Assembly: GCF_000384965.1 (NCBI RefSeq)
Contig: NZ_CM001844.1
Coordinates: 1,503,667-1,567,666, forward strand
DNA length: 64,000 nt
Reading direction: 5' to 3'
From: Bartonella bovis 91-4
GTDB taxonomy: Bacteria > Pseudomonadota > Alphaproteobacteria > Rhizobiales > Rhizobiaceae
Shown: positions 11,356 through 21,602 of the stretch, piece by piece
Layout: each line of letters starts with the position of its first letter
How positions within the stretch are numbered: position 1 is the first letter of the stretch
Position numbers and translations under genes: made by a program
The notes under the pieces: generated by a model
What the model was told of the DNA's origin: nothing
Databases searched by the model: none
What the model saw: only the letters and a program-made list of their open reading frames with translations

Positions 11356-12557
11356 GTTTGATTTCCCCTTCTATACGAGCATTTTCTCGCCATTACATTG
11401 AGTTTAACAATTCTTGTCTTACCTTAATCTATTCTTCTTTGTCTCTCCCCCATACCAACAATAATCAATCAATATCCCCATTCTATCCTCACCCAAACAA
11501 TCAGCTCTATCACTCAAACACCCCTTTTAAAATCATCACCCTACCTCTTTACCAATCTCTAAAACCCGCGCAACTTTGCCCTCTCATAAACCCTACAAAC
11601 CATTACACACTTCATTTCACACCCTTTGTGTGACACAAGCTTCACGGACTCACCATACAGAAAATCAACCAATCCTCCCATCTGTTTGACTATACTCAAA
11701 CAAATAGCCCATAACATAGACAAAGTGAAATTATCACAGGCTTTCCAATGAAGCGTTTTAAAAAATAATGAAAAAGGTCGAGAATGAATTTTTTTGTGGA
11801 TAGTACCAACACTGAAAAGATCTAAAATAATGCACTTTATTTAAAATAAATAGCATCACCACCAATCTTCTGTTTTATTTTAAAATCCTACAGCACTATT
11901 TTTAAATGGCATTCAAACAACGTTAAAATAATTTCTACTCTTACTTATAAAAACTGCCTTCTTATAAAATCACTGCTACTAAATTTGAAAGTATCATGAA
12001 AAAACTGCTATTTTAGTAAAAATTGCAGACACTGGTCTGTCAAACTTCCTTTAACACCCCTACCAAACCTCCGTTAATGCTTGATAAGTTAAAAACACGT
12101 ACAATACTTACACCACAAAGATTTAAAAACAAATCTCACCTTATGTTTTATCACACACAAACTTTGATTTGCCACAAAAATGAACAACCTTTGCTTTTCC
12201 TCTCTACTTCTCTCTTTCTTAGGAAGGCTCAACGATTGTACAATTAATTGCTATAGAGCGCCTTGATGAAATTTATATTATTTATAGATAGATATAAGTT
12301 TACAATACAAACAAAATCACCCGCATGCACTATCTCTAACATTATTCACCATATCAAAAGCAGTATTAAGCGGTGCAGACGTAAACCACCTAAGCAGTAT
12401 AAACATAAAGCTTATTGCCAGGAATAATCTTATGCTCAAACACCTTGTAATTGATAAGGGATTACAAATATTTTCAGTCAATCGATATTTTAAATCCTAT
12501 TGGGCAAAAACCAACCAAACTTAATATTGTGTGAATAAGCTATTGCACGAAAAGAGC
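11356..12557. other. 1.2-kb gap without a convincing gene
   Basis: Both strands are full of stops here. Open stretches on + at about 11283-11633 and 12023-12247 have no ribosome site, family resemblance or coding-like composition. On - a 60-codon open stretch ends at 12319 and encodes a hydrophobic piece containing ISFMFILLRWFTSAPLN, without a good start; it could be a gene remnant. In other Rhizobiales the gene after lptE is commonly holA (about 1 kb); I see no recognisable holA here. One clean inverted repeat at 11683-11702 is listed separately. Confidence 0.5.
11683..11702. promoter_or_regulatory. 7-bp inverted repeat, operator-like dyad
   Basis: TGTTTGA at 11683-11689 and TCAAACA at 11696-11702 form a perfect inverted repeat around a 6-bp centre. 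A 20-bp dyad of this form is typical of a dimeric regulator site. No gene start lies close enough on either strand to say what it would control: priA begins 330 bp away on the - strand. Confidence 0.25.
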
Positions 12558-13178
12558 TTAAAGTTTTACCAAGTCTTTTGAAAGTAACATAAAAATCTGC
12601 TCAGCCAATTCTTCAGCAACGCGTTTTTGTGCATTTTCTTCAGCTTGCACTGTTGCATATTCTTGACTAAGCCGGTCAAAAGACGCACTCATAGCTCCTT
12701 TGCCTTTAGCAACAACAGCATTGTTCATATCTTTTAACATATAAGAAGCCCTGCTTATCACTGTCCCAACAGAAGAACGCCCCACTCCATCTGGATCTTC
12801 ATAAATATCTACCTGCACAGATGTGTGTGTAGCAACAGATGTGTGCAACGATAATTGATAAACTGGAACAGAAGGCTTTCTCCCATTCCCATACATAAGA
12901 AATAACAAACGATTGCGGATCATCTGGCCAAAACGATCTGAAGGTTCTTCAACAACAATTGTGGCAAATTTTGCAAAAAGATCTGAAGAAACCACATCTG
13001 AATGCTTCCCACGCAAGGGTGAGCCAACCGATTGCGACCTAACTTGCAACCCTATTTGCGACCCCACCTGTCCCCCCTCTTGAACCTTTTGGCGATAAAG
13101 AGGCTCAACAGTGCACCCATAAAGAAGCATTAACAAACAAGTAAAACCAGCATAAAACACCCACTTAAATAACGACAT
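12558..13178 (-). CDS. lptE: LPS-assembly lipoprotein LptE
   Basis: LptE plugs the outer-membrane LptD barrel that inserts lipopolysaccharide. The protein starts with a lipoprotein signal ending in a lipobox (LLMLLYGC, Cys at about residue 22), has a poorly conserved central part with repeated Gln/Val-Gly-Ser pieces, and ends with the helix found in rhizobial LptE (region around [14 protein letters not shown]). I chose ATG 13178, which has AAAGGA 6 nt upstream and overlaps the end of leuS by 14 nt; the longer TTG start at 13199 adds only seven residues and lacks that support. Coupling to leuS is typical for Rhizobiales. Confidence 0.85.
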   Translation of the reverse strand: MSLFKWVFYAGFTCLLMLLYGCTVEPLYRQKVQEGGQVGSQIGLQVRSQSVGSPLRGKHSDVVSSDLFAKFATIVVEEPSDRFGQMIRNRLLFLMYGNGRKPSVPVYQLSLHTSVATHTSVQVDIYEDPDGVGRSSVGTVISRASYMLKDMNNAVVAKGKGAMSASFDRLSQEYATVQAEENAQKRVAEELAEQIFMLLSKDLVKL

Positions 13179-15795
13179 TGACGATCCTTTGTGGAACAAT
13201 AATAATTTTCTTTACCGGCTTTTCTGTCAATTGCGCTTTAACACATTCAAGAGCCAAGACTGCTTCTTCAATTGCCTCTTTATTGGCTGTTACACAAAGG
13301 GTAATATCACCGCGTTTTTTGCCATTAATCTGCACCGGCAAAGTAACAAACTCTTCAACTGTCAAGGTAGGATCATACACAGGCCAGGAAAGCTCACAAA
13401 TCAGTGTTTTTCCTCCAAAAGCAGCATGACATTCTTCTGCCAAATGCGGCATTATAGGTGCAATCATTGCAAAGAAAAAATCCATTGCTTGACGCAAAGC
13501 TGACTTTATCTCATCGTCAATATCTTCCACCTTATTTAAAAATGGCGTCATTGTATTTAATAATTCATAAAGGCGTGCAACTGCCCGATTAAAAGCAAGC
13601 TTTTCTAAATCATCCTCCACAGCACAAAGCGTGCGATGAGCTGCTTTTGAAAGTGCCAAAGCTTCACCCTGACAGCCTGTGCGTGGCTCAACTTCCTTTA
13701 AAACTGAGGCACTTAAAGCAACACAGCGCCAGATGCGTTGCACGAAACGATAAGCTCCTTCAATCCCTGCTTGTGTCCAAATAACATCACGCTCAGGAGG
13801 AGAATCAGACAACATAAACCAGCGCACTGTATCTGCCCCATAAGAAGCAATAATATCATCAGGATCAATAATATTCTTTTTTGATTTCGACATTTTTTCA
13901 ATTGAACCAATCGTCACATGAGTATGATCAGCCAATTTATAAGCTTGGCGTTTCCCGTCTTTTTCAACAATCGAAACCTCCGCTGGTGTAACCCATCCTT
14001 GTTCATCCCGGTAGGTTTCATGAACAACCATACCTTGTGTAAATAACCCTTCAAAGGGCTCATCTACACTAACATGACCAACAAGCTTCATCGCACGCAT
14101 AAAAAAACGTGCATATAAAAGATGTAAAATCGCATGTTCAATACCACCGATATATTGTTTAACAGGTAACCACTGCGCCGTTGCCTTTTGATCTGTTGGT
14201 TCTTTTGCTCTAGGTGCGATAAAACGCGCATAATACCAAGAAGAATCAACAAAAGTATCCATTGTATCGGTTTCGCGTTTTGCCAATTTGCCACAAGAAG
14301 GACAAGCCACTTCTTGCCACTTTTCATGGCGTGCAAGAGGATTACCAGGCTTATCAAAAGTCACATCATCAGGCAAAACAACTGGCAAATCAGTGCGTGC
14401 CACAGGAACCACCCCACAAGTAGCACAATGAACCATAGGTATCGGGCAACCCCAATAACGTTGACGTGAAATTCCCCAATCACGCAATCGAAATTGTACA
14501 GTTCTTTGCCCTTGAGGCTGACCATTTAAGGTCTGTTCTTCAAGGCGTTTAGCAACTTCTTCAAAAGCTTCCTTTACCGTAAGACCATTTAAAAAGTCTG
14601 AATTAATCATCACGCCTTCACCACTGTAAGCCGTCTTAGAGATCATAAAATCCTTGGCATCAGCATCTTTTGGCAAAACCACCGCACGTACAGGAAGATC
14701 GTATTTACGTGCAAAATCTAAATCCCTTTGATCATGAGCAGGACACCCAAAAATAGCACCTGTTCCATAATCCATGAATACAAAATTAGCAACATAGATA
14801 GGAATACGCACCATTGCATTAAATGGATGAATAGCCAAAAGTTTTGTGCGAAATCCTTTTTTTTCAGCTGTTTCAAGTGCTTCAGTTGTCGTGCTACCAC
14901 ACCGACAATTCTCAATAAAAGTAGCAAGTCCTTTGTCTTGTTGTGCCAATGTTTGTGCAATCGGGTGATCTACAGAAAGAGCTAAAAAAGACGCTCCAAA
15001 TAAAGTATCAGGACGGGTTGAATAACAAATAACCTCATCAAACGCTTGGCATCCATCATCATCAACATTTGTCTTATCTAAAGCCCAGCCAATTAAAAGG
15101 CCTCGTGACTTACCAATCCAGTTTTTTTGCATAATGCAGACTTTTTCCGGCCATTTATCAAGCCTCTTAAGCCCTGCTAATAAATCTTCACTAAAATCAC
15201 TGATTTTGAAAAACCACTGCGTCAATTCTCGCTGTTCAACCAATGCGCCAGAACGCCAACCTCTTCCATCAACAACCTGCTCATTGGCTAAAACTGTGTG
15301 GTCAACAGGGTCCCAATTCACTTTGGCTACTTTACGTGCAATCAGCCCCTTTTCATAAAAGTCAAGGAAGATCATTTGTTGACGATGATAATATTCCACA
15401 TCACATGTTGCAAATTCACGCGACCAATCTAAAGAAAGCCCCAATTGCTTTAATTGCCCACGCATAACCGCAATATTTTGATAAGTCCAAACCTTTGGAT
15501 GCACTTTATTTTGCATAGCAGCATTTTCAGCTGGCATACCAAAAGCATCCCACCCCATGGGATGCAGTACATTAAACCCTTTTGCACGTTTATAACGTGC
15601 AACAACATCTCCCATAGTATAATTGCGCACATGTCCCATATGAATGCGCCCTGAAGGATAGGGAAACATCTCTAAAACATAATATTTTTCACGCCCATCA
15701 TCATTAGAGGTTTGAAAAATTTGTCTCTCATCCCAAATTGCTTGCCATTGTTGTTCGCGTGCACGTGGATTGTAGCGCTCAATTGTCATTCCCAT
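13165..15795 (-). CDS. leuS: leucyl-tRNA synthetase
   Basis: Charges tRNA-Leu with leucine. The 876-residue class I synthetase has the HIGH-type motif PSGRIHMGH at about 47-55, the long CP1 editing domain in the middle, the LeuRS zinc-type cysteines (CATCG, CPSCG) and the KMSKS motif at about 634-638, followed by the anticodon-binding helices and the C-terminal domain. Two close ATG codons are possible (15795 and 15789); the first has AAAGAG at suitable spacing. It forms an overlapping pair with lptE. Divergent yggS begins 144 nt away, and that gap should hold both promoters. Confidence 0.96.
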   Translation of the reverse strand: MGMTIERYNPRAREQQWQAIWDERQIFQTSNDDGREKYYVLEMFPYPSGRIHMGHVRNYTMGDVVARYKRAKGFNVLHPMGWDAFGMPAENAAMQNKVHPKVWTYQNIAVMRGQLKQLGLSLDWSREFATCDVEYYHRQQMIFLDFYEKGLIARKVAKVNWDPVDHTVLANEQVVDGRGWRSGALVEQRELTQWFFKISDFSEDLLAGLKRLDKWPEKVCIMQKNWIGKSRGLLIGWALDKTNVDDDGCQAFDEVICYSTRPDTLFGASFLALSVDHPIAQTLAQQDKGLATFIENCRCGSTTTEALETAEKKGFRTKLLAIHPFNAMVRIPIYVANFVFMDYGTGAIFGCPAHDQRDLDFARKYDLPVRAVVLPKDADAKDFMISKTAYSGEGVMINSDFLNGLTVKEAFEEVAKRLEEQTLNGQPQGQRTVQFRLRDWGISRQRYWGCPIPMVHCATCGVVPVARTDLPVVLPDDVTFDKPGNPLARHEKWQEVACPSCGKLAKRETDTMDTFVDSSWYYARFIAPRAKEPTDQKATAQWLPVKQYIGGIEHAILHLLYARFFMRAMKLVGHVSVDEPFEGLFTQGMVVHETYRDEQGWVTPAEVSIVEKDGKRQAYKLADHTHVTIGSIEKMSKSKKNIIDPDDIIASYGADTVRWFMLSDSPPERDVIWTQAGIEGAYRFVQRIWRCVALSASVLKEVEPRTGCQGEALALSKAAHRTLCAVEDDLEKLAFNRAVARLYELLNTMTPFLNKVEDIDDEIKSALRQAMDFFFAMIAPIMPHLAEECHAAFGGKTLICELSWPVYDPTLTVEEFVTLPVQINGKKRGDITLCVTANKEAIEEAVLALECVKAQLTEKPVKKIIIVPQRIVNVVI

Positions 15796-15939
15796 TATAC
15801 TCTTTACAAAATTAAACCAAAAAGCTTTCTGAATGCTTCACCATGGATTAAAGCTATCGTCAACCTTTTCAATAGAAATTTTAAAAGCTTTTATAAACAA
15901 TGACTCAAAACTTTAAACAAAAAACAGGAACAACAAAAC

Positions 15940-16620
15940 ATGAACACATTCAATGCTTCCCTTATTGATACGTGGAACAACCTTCAACAAGACATTGCCG
16001 CGACATGTAAAGACTATCACCGCTCACTAGAAAGTGTTCAGTTAATTGCTGTTTCAAAAACTGTTGCTGCACAACAAATTGTTCCACTACTGCAAGCAGG
16101 CCAACGACTCTTTGCTGAAAACCGTGTGCAAGAAGCAGCGCAAAAATGGCCACGTCTGCGAGAGCAATTTGAAGCCATAAAACTCCATCTTATCGGCCCC
16201 TTACAATCCAATAAAATAGCAGAAGCGGTTAAAATTTTTGATGTTATTCAAACTGTAGACCGTGAAAAAATAGCCCAAAAATTATCCGAAGAAATGCATA
16301 AACAAAAAAAGTATCTTCCCTGTTATGTTCAAGTCAATATCGGATTAGAACAACAAAAAAGTGGCATTGCACCGCAAGAAGTAGTCGATTTTGTAACCCA
16401 ATGTAAAAATCAATATGGGCTTGATATTATAGGCCTCATGGCAATTCCACCGGTCGAAGAAAACCCTGGCCCCTATTTTGCTCTTTTAGCTAAACTGGCA
16501 AAAAAAGCAGGTGTTTTAAACTTATCTATGGGTATGTCAAATGACTTTAAAACTGCTCTTCAATTTGGTGCAAATGTCCTTCGTATTGGCACAGCTTTGT
16601 TTGGACAACGTCCACTATAA
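15940..16620 (+). CDS. yggS: YggS-family PLP homeostasis protein
   Basis: Members of this family bind pyridoxal 5'-phosphate through a lysine but have no known enzymatic reaction; they keep free PLP and some amino-acid pools in balance. The 226-residue protein is a single TIM-barrel-like domain. The PLP lysine is K40 in LIAVSKTVAAQQI, and the conserved ENRVQEA, HLIGPLQSNK and LSMGMSNDF blocks are all present. It is divergent from leuS, as in many Rhizobiales. Nothing odd was seen. Confidence 0.93.
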   Translation: MNTFNASLIDTWNNLQQDIAATCKDYHRSLESVQLIAVSKTVAAQQIVPLLQAGQRLFAENRVQEAAQKWPRLREQFEAIKLHLIGPLQSNKIAEAVKIFDVIQTVDREKIAQKLSEEMHKQKKYLPCYVQVNIGLEQQKSGIAPQEVVDFVTQCKNQYGLDIIGLMAIPPVEENPGPYFALLAKLAKKAGVLNLSMGMSNDFKTALQFGANVLRIGTALFGQRPL

Positions 16621-16813
16621 GTACCTTTTGCTTAAATTATATACTCCTCTTCTCTAAAGAACAGCTCATATATCCTCCGTCAAATCATCAATTAATTAAA
16701 AAAACAAAAAACATTTAAAAAGTATTGAGTGTAAAAACTGAAAAAACTTGAAACTATTATAAAAAAAGTCAATGATAATGACTTAAATAAAAAAGCAAAA
16801 GTGGTAACTTAGA

Positions 16814-17473
16814 GTGATTCGTTTTGAAAATGTTGGTTTGCGCTATGGGATGGGGCCTGAAATCCTCCATGACATCAGCTTTCACATTCCACATGGATCA
16901 TTTCAATTTTTAACTGGAGCATCTGGGGCGGGTAAAACATCCTTGATGCGTCTGATGTTTTTGTCCATCAGACCAACCCGCGGTCATATTGATTTATTTG
17001 GCAACGATACAGCCTTACTTAAACGACAAGAGCTTCCTGCTTTACGACAACGTATTGGTGTCGTCTTTCAAGATTTTCGCTTGCTTGACCATATGACAAC
17101 TTATGAAAATGTTGCACTGCCTTTACGCATTAAAGGGCAAGAAGAAGCAACATATCGTAGTGAAGTAGAAGATCTTTTACAGTGGGTTGGTCTTGGAAAC
17201 CATATTCACGCTTTACCACCCATTCTTTCAGGTGGAGAAAAGCAAAGAGTAGCAATTGCACGCGCGCTCATTGATCAACCTGAAATTCTTCTTGCTGATG
17301 AACCAACAGGAAATGTTGATCCGCCTTTAGCAAAACGCCTCTTGCGCTTATTTATTGAATTAAACCGTTTTGGAACAGCTGTCGTTATTGCCACCCATGA
17401 TGTCACATTGATGGAACAAGTCACAGCACGACGTATGATTCTTCATAATGGACGGATGACAATTTATGACTAA
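16814..17473 (+). CDS. ftsE: cell-division ATP-binding protein FtsE
   Basis: FtsE is the ATPase of the FtsEX complex, which controls peptidoglycan hydrolases at the division site. The 219 residues form one ABC domain: Walker A GASGAGKT (about 35-42), Q-loop near VVFQDFRLLDH, signature LSGGEKQRVAIARA and Walker B ILLADEPTG. The start is GTG at 16814, directly after a 193-bp gap that should contain the promoter. It overlaps ftsX by 8 nt, which implies translational coupling. Confidence 0.93.
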   Translation: MIRFENVGLRYGMGPEILHDISFHIPHGSFQFLTGASGAGKTSLMRLMFLSIRPTRGHIDLFGNDTALLKRQELPALRQRIGVVFQDFRLLDHMTTYENVALPLRIKGQEEATYRSEVEDLLQWVGLGNHIHALPPILSGGEKQRVAIARALIDQPEILLADEPTGNVDPPLAKRLLRLFIELNRFGTAVVIATHDVTLMEQVTARRMILHNGRMTIYD

Positions 17474-18440
17474 GTCTTTCTCCATCTTTCGCATTCAAAA
17501 ATCAATTTTTACACGCAGTAAAACAACTAAAACAGCTATTATTCCCAGTAACAACATTTCTGGGCAAGCTTTGGTTGTTGTGATTGCTATTATGACATTT
17601 CTTGCAAGTTTAACATTAAGCAGTGTTGATCTAGTGCACCAAGCTGCTCATAATTGGAGTGCTCAAATTAACCATGAAGCAACAATTCACATACAACCTG
17701 TTGAAAATGTCGATATTGAACAAGCTCTGCGCAATGCAGTTCAATTAGTCACAACATTTCATGGTGTAAAAGAAGCCAAAATTGTTGATCAAGCAGCCAC
17801 TGAAAAATTGCTTGAACCATGGCTTGGAACAGGCTTAACCTTGAGCAAATTGCCCATTCCCCGGCTCATTATTGTCACTTTAAACAAGGATGAAAAAACT
17901 GACTTTCACGCCATCAGCCAAGCCATTAAAACACATATCCCAGGCGGCCAATTTGATGATCATCGCTTCTGGGTTAATCGTTTTGTGACAATGGCAAAAA
18001 CAACTGTTCTTATCGGCTTCTCAATTTTAGCACTAGTTTTAAGCTCGCTTATGCTTACGATTATCTTTGCAACACGCAACGCACTTGCAGAAAATTCTCA
18101 TATTATCAACGTCTTACATTTCCTTGGCACTGAAACCCATTTCATTGCCAAACAATTTGATTGGCATTTTTTTAAAACAGCACTGCGCGGTGCATCATAT
18201 GGTGGTGTGACAAGCACACTTCTCTTTAGCGCCTTTTTCTTCTGGATAAACAATAACCTGGGCACAGCACAAAGCAGCCAAATTACTGCCTTGTTTGGAC
18301 ATTTCTCAATAAATCTCGTCACCTATGAGAAAATTCTTAGCCTTATTCTTTTTGTGTCCCTTCTCACCACATTAACGAGCCGGATCACTATTTTAGCGCA
18401 ACTTAAAAAAATTGATCAGTACAAAAATAATTTATTTTAA
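17466..18440 (+). CDS. ftsX: cell-division permease-like protein FtsX
   Basis: FtsX is the membrane partner of FtsE. The 324-residue protein has a cytoplasmic N-terminal tail of about 30 residues, a first helix (about 34-55), a periplasmic domain of roughly 110 residues, and three further helices in the C-terminal half, the four-TM FtsX pattern. The periplasmic loop is the part that contacts the hydrolase regulator in other bacteria. It is 5'-coupled to ftsE and followed by ydcF almost without a gap. Confidence 0.9.
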   Translation: MTKSFSIFRIQKSIFTRSKTTKTAIIPSNNISGQALVVVIAIMTFLASLTLSSVDLVHQAAHNWSAQINHEATIHIQPVENVDIEQALRNAVQLVTTFHGVKEAKIVDQAATEKLLEPWLGTGLTLSKLPIPRLIIVTLNKDEKTDFHAISQAIKTHIPGGQFDDHRFWVNRFVTMAKTTVLIGFSILALVLSSLMLTIIFATRNALAENSHIINVLHFLGTETHFIAKQFDWHFFKTALRGASYGGVTSTLLFSAFFFWINNNLGTAQSSQITALFGHFSINLVTYEKILSLILFVSLLTTLTSRITILAQLKKIDQYKNNLF

Positions 18441-18444
18441 TTTC

Positions 18445-19122
18445 ATGACCAACGTTTCACCTCATCCTCGATCATCAGCACACAATCATACGCAAAAATG
18501 TTGCATTGCAAAGTTCACCACAAGTGTTCTACAGTTCTATAAACGCTTTTCACGCTATGTGCCATTAACAGTACTGACTCTTTTTATTACAATTTTGCTC
18601 ATCGGCGCTACATTCGTTACTTTTTCGGAAAAAATTGAGCACCTAACCCCTCCAAATCCTCTACCACAAGCAGATGCAATCATCGTCCTTACAGGTGGAG
18701 AAAACCGAATAAAAACAGGATTTGATCTTCTACAAAAAAGGCTTGGTTCTCGACTATTGATCAGCGGAGTCAGCACAACAATTAATCTTAATAAATTGAT
18801 TGACGCCACACATATCAATCCGCATCATTTGGCCTCTTGTGTTGATTTTGGATATGAAGCAACCAATACCAAAGGCAATGCTCAAGAAAGCGCTGCCTGG
18901 ATCAAACAACATAACTATAAAACCGTTTATATTGTCACGCATGATTATCATATGGTGCGCTCTTTGCTCGAACTTAAACATCTAATGCCCCATATACATT
19001 TCATTGCATATCCCATTAAAGAGAATACTGCAGGCAGTTGGATCAAACAAATCAATCAAATGCGCATCCTTGTTTCTGAATATATCAAAAATATTGGAGT
19101 ATACGTCAGAACTGCATTTTGA
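18445..19122 (+). CDS. YdcF/DUF218-family membrane protein
   Basis: The DUF218 domain occurs in ElyC/SanA/YdcF proteins linked to envelope integrity; the biochemical role is not settled. The protein has about 225 residues, with a single N-terminal membrane helix (LTVLTLFITILLIGATFV) and a periplasmic DUF218 domain showing ADAIIVLTGGENRI and, later, YIVTHDYHMVRS. The ATG at 18445 was chosen over an upstream TTG at 18412, because the TTG lies inside ftsX; neither has a strong ribosome site. ftsE-ftsX-ydcF order is usual in Rhizobiales, where an acyltransferase gene (plsC) often follows; none is seen here. Confidence 0.82.
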   Translation: MTNVSPHPRSSAHNHTQKCCIAKFTTSVLQFYKRFSRYVPLTVLTLFITILLIGATFVTFSEKIEHLTPPNPLPQADAIIVLTGGENRIKTGFDLLQKRLGSRLLISGVSTTINLNKLIDATHINPHHLASCVDFGYEATNTKGNAQESAAWIKQHNYKTVYIVTHDYHMVRSLLELKHLMPHIHFIAYPIKENTAGSWIKQINQMRILVSEYIKNIGVYVRTAF

Positions 19123-19616
19123 CCCTCACACATTTTATTTACCATAAATTTTCTTAAAACTCTTTAAAAAACTTAAGCCCCTTGCTTTTACCTTAGATTA
19201 CACAAAACTCTCCTTTGATACCCCATGCACTTGTTACACCATAAACATGGTTTCATATCTTGATTTTTGACAAACACTAAAACTTTCCCCCTCTCATTAA
19301 CCAGTTCAAAGGCTCTCATAAGGTCAACCCGCATAGTCTACGCTCTTCATGCGCAGTCATATCTTTTCTGTTACAAATCTCGCAAAATGAAAAAACCATT
19401 CAAAATTGTGAAGTCACTTAAAGACACATGAAAATGATAAACTCTCAAACCATATAAAAGGTATAACTTAAATAAATTGTCCCTTGATTATACGCAAAAA
19501 GCCACACAATGAAACTCAACAAGCAACATCATCAATGCATAGTTTACCCAAAACACACCCATCAATGCTGTTGCACACTTATTATAATAACCACAATTCT
19601 TCTTTAGACTGATTTT
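19123..19616. other. 494-bp convergent gap
   Basis: This lies between the end of ydcF (+) and the end of macB (-). I find no reading frame, RNA gene or clear terminator hairpin with a T-run. In related rhizobia plsC often follows ydcF; no recognisable remnant of it is visible. Confidence 0.5.
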
Positions 19617-21599
19617 TCAATCACGTGCCAAAGCAATCACAGGATCAAGCTGTGAAGCTTTTCGTGCTGGAAAAAAACCAAAACACACCCCAATAAAGGC
19701 TGAAAAAACAAAAGCTATAATGATTGAATTTATCGTATAAACCAATTGAATAGGTAGAGAAAACAATGAAAACAAGCTACCAACAGAAAGCCCCAAAAGA
19801 ATCCCGAAACTCCCACCAATTGCACACATTAAAATTGCTTCGATAAGAAATTGCTGTAAAATATCACTTTGACGTGCACCAACTGCCATACGCACCCCAA
19901 TTTCACTGATCCGCTCAGAAACAGTCACAAGCATAATATTCATCACCCCAATACCCCCTACAATCAATGAAATTGCTGCAATTGAAGTCACTAAAAGCGT
20001 TAAAATCTGTGTGCTCTGCATAAGACGTTGACGAAACGATTCCGAATTTCTAATGAAAAAATCTTCCTGACCATGGCGCATAATTAAAAAACGCCGTACC
20101 TCAGCTTCTGCTAACTTTGAATCGACATTATCAGCAATTTTCACAGTAATTGCACGAACAATTGTAGTTCCAAGAAAACGGGTTTGCACGGCTGTATAAG
20201 GCAAATAAACCTGGAGTGTATTTGATACGCCTGCCTCATTATTTGAAGTCACAACACCAATAATGCGCGCAGGCACCTTACCCACACGCACCACTTTCCC
20301 AACAGGACTTTCATGACTATGAGGAAAAAGAGAAGCAATAGCTTCCTTTTCAATCACTAAATCAAGTGTTCGATCGTGCACACTTTGTTTATTAAACAAT
20401 TGTCCTTCAACAACTGTAAACCCGTGTGTCTGAAAAAATTGTTCTCCTACACCAACAACCACAGCATTGGCCTCAATACCTCTATAATAAACTGTCGAAC
20501 TCACTGAAATTTGAGGTGTTACACCATCAACATAAGGCAGTCCCGATAAAGCTTGTGCATCATCTTCAACCAAACTTGTTATCTTATCTGCGAGTGGATC
20601 AGAAAAACTCTTACCAGGTAAAATTGTTAATATATTTGTGCCCAAACTCTTAAAATTTTCAAGAATTTTCTTTTGGGTCCCATTGCCCAAAGATACCATC
20701 GCAATAACTGACGCAATTCCGATAATCACCCCAAGCATTGTTAAAAAAGTCCGCATCCGGTGCGCATTCATTGCAAACAAAGCCATAGTAAAGGCTTCAT
20801 AGAAACGATCCATAAAAGAACGAAAAGCCCCAAGTTGTTGATGATTTTTTAGATCTTTTACTGTATAATGAGACTGAATATTACTTCTTACCTTTTTAAC
20901 TTTCGACACATTATCAGAAATAATTTCCCCATCACTGATCTCAATAATGCGTTGTGCTCTCTTGGCTACATCCATATCATGGGTTACCATAACAATGGTG
21001 CGTCCTTCTTGATGAAGCTCGTCTAAAATACGCAAAACTTCTTGGCCACTGTGTTTATCTAGTGCACCTGTTGGTTCATCTGCAAGAATAACATCAGCAT
21101 CATTCATTAAGGCACGAGCAATCGATACACGTTGTTGTTGACCACCCGAAAGTTGATTGGGGCGGTGATTCATGCGATCACCCATCCCTAAACGCGTTAA
21201 AAGGCTTTGTGCACGCTTTCTTCGTATTGCCGACGCACACCGTGCGTAAATGGCTGGCATTTCAACATTCCCAAGAGCTGTCAATTCATACAACAAATGA
21301 TAACGCTGAAAAATAAATCCAAAATGATTGCGCCGTAAAGCTGACAAATCATCTGCTGAAAGTAAAGCTATCTCTTTTCCTGAAACCCAATAACGTCCCC
21401 CACTTGGTCGATCAAGGCAACCTAAAATATTCATCAAAGTGGATTTTCCTGAACCAGAAGCCCCTACAATGGCCACCATTTCACCACGCTTAATGGTTAA
21501 ATTAATATTTTTTAAAATAGGAACCAGTGTTTCACCTGCACGAAATTCGCGCGTGATATTTTCCAAGACAAGGACAGCATCTGTCTGCTTTGTTTCCAT
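19617..21599 (-). CDS. macB: MacB-type ABC exporter (ATPase fused to permease)
   Basis: MacB is the inner-membrane ATPase/permease of a tripartite exporter for macrolides, peptides or lipids. The 660 residues start with an ABC domain (Walker A GASGSGKS about 46-53, signature LSGGQQQRVSIARAL, Walker B VILADEPTGALD), followed by a linker, a first helix near 280 (MLGVIIGIASVIAMVSLG), a large periplasmic domain and three C-terminal helices. This is the full MacB architecture. It is last in the operon, 3 nt after macA. The substrate cannot be told from sequence. Confidence 0.93.
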   Translation of the reverse strand: METKQTDAVLVLENITREFRAGETLVPILKNINLTIKRGEMVAIVGASGSGKSTLMNILGCLDRPSGGRYWVSGKEIALLSADDLSALRRNHFGFIFQRYHLLYELTALGNVEMPAIYARCASAIRRKRAQSLLTRLGMGDRMNHRPNQLSGGQQQRVSIARALMNDADVILADEPTGALDKHSGQEVLRILDELHQEGRTIVMVTHDMDVAKRAQRIIEISDGEIISDNVSKVKKVRSNIQSHYTVKDLKNHQQLGAFRSFMDRFYEAFTMALFAMNAHRMRTFLTMLGVIIGIASVIAMVSLGNGTQKKILENFKSLGTNILTILPGKSFSDPLADKITSLVEDDAQALSGLPYVDGVTPQISVSSTVYYRGIEANAVVVGVGEQFFQTHGFTVVEGQLFNKQSVHDRTLDLVIEKEAIASLFPHSHESPVGKVVRVGKVPARIIGVVTSNNEAGVSNTLQVYLPYTAVQTRFLGTTIVRAITVKIADNVDSKLAEAEVRRFLIMRHGQEDFFIRNSESFRQRLMQSTQILTLLVTSIAAISLIVGGIGVMNIMLVTVSERISEIGVRMAVGARQSDILQQFLIEAILMCAIGGSFGILLGLSVGSLFSLFSLPIQLVYTINSIIIAFVFSAFIGVCFGFFPARKASQLDPVIALARD

Positions 21600-21602
21600 G
21601 TT

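Noticed and set aside
11283-11633. 116-codon open frame on + across the start of priA
   Set aside because: It overlaps priA in antisense, has no ribosome site and its Pro/His/Thr-rich peptide looks like chance translation.
12023-12247. 74-codon open frame on + in the priA-lptE gap
   Set aside because: No ribosome site, no family resemblance and low-complexity composition.
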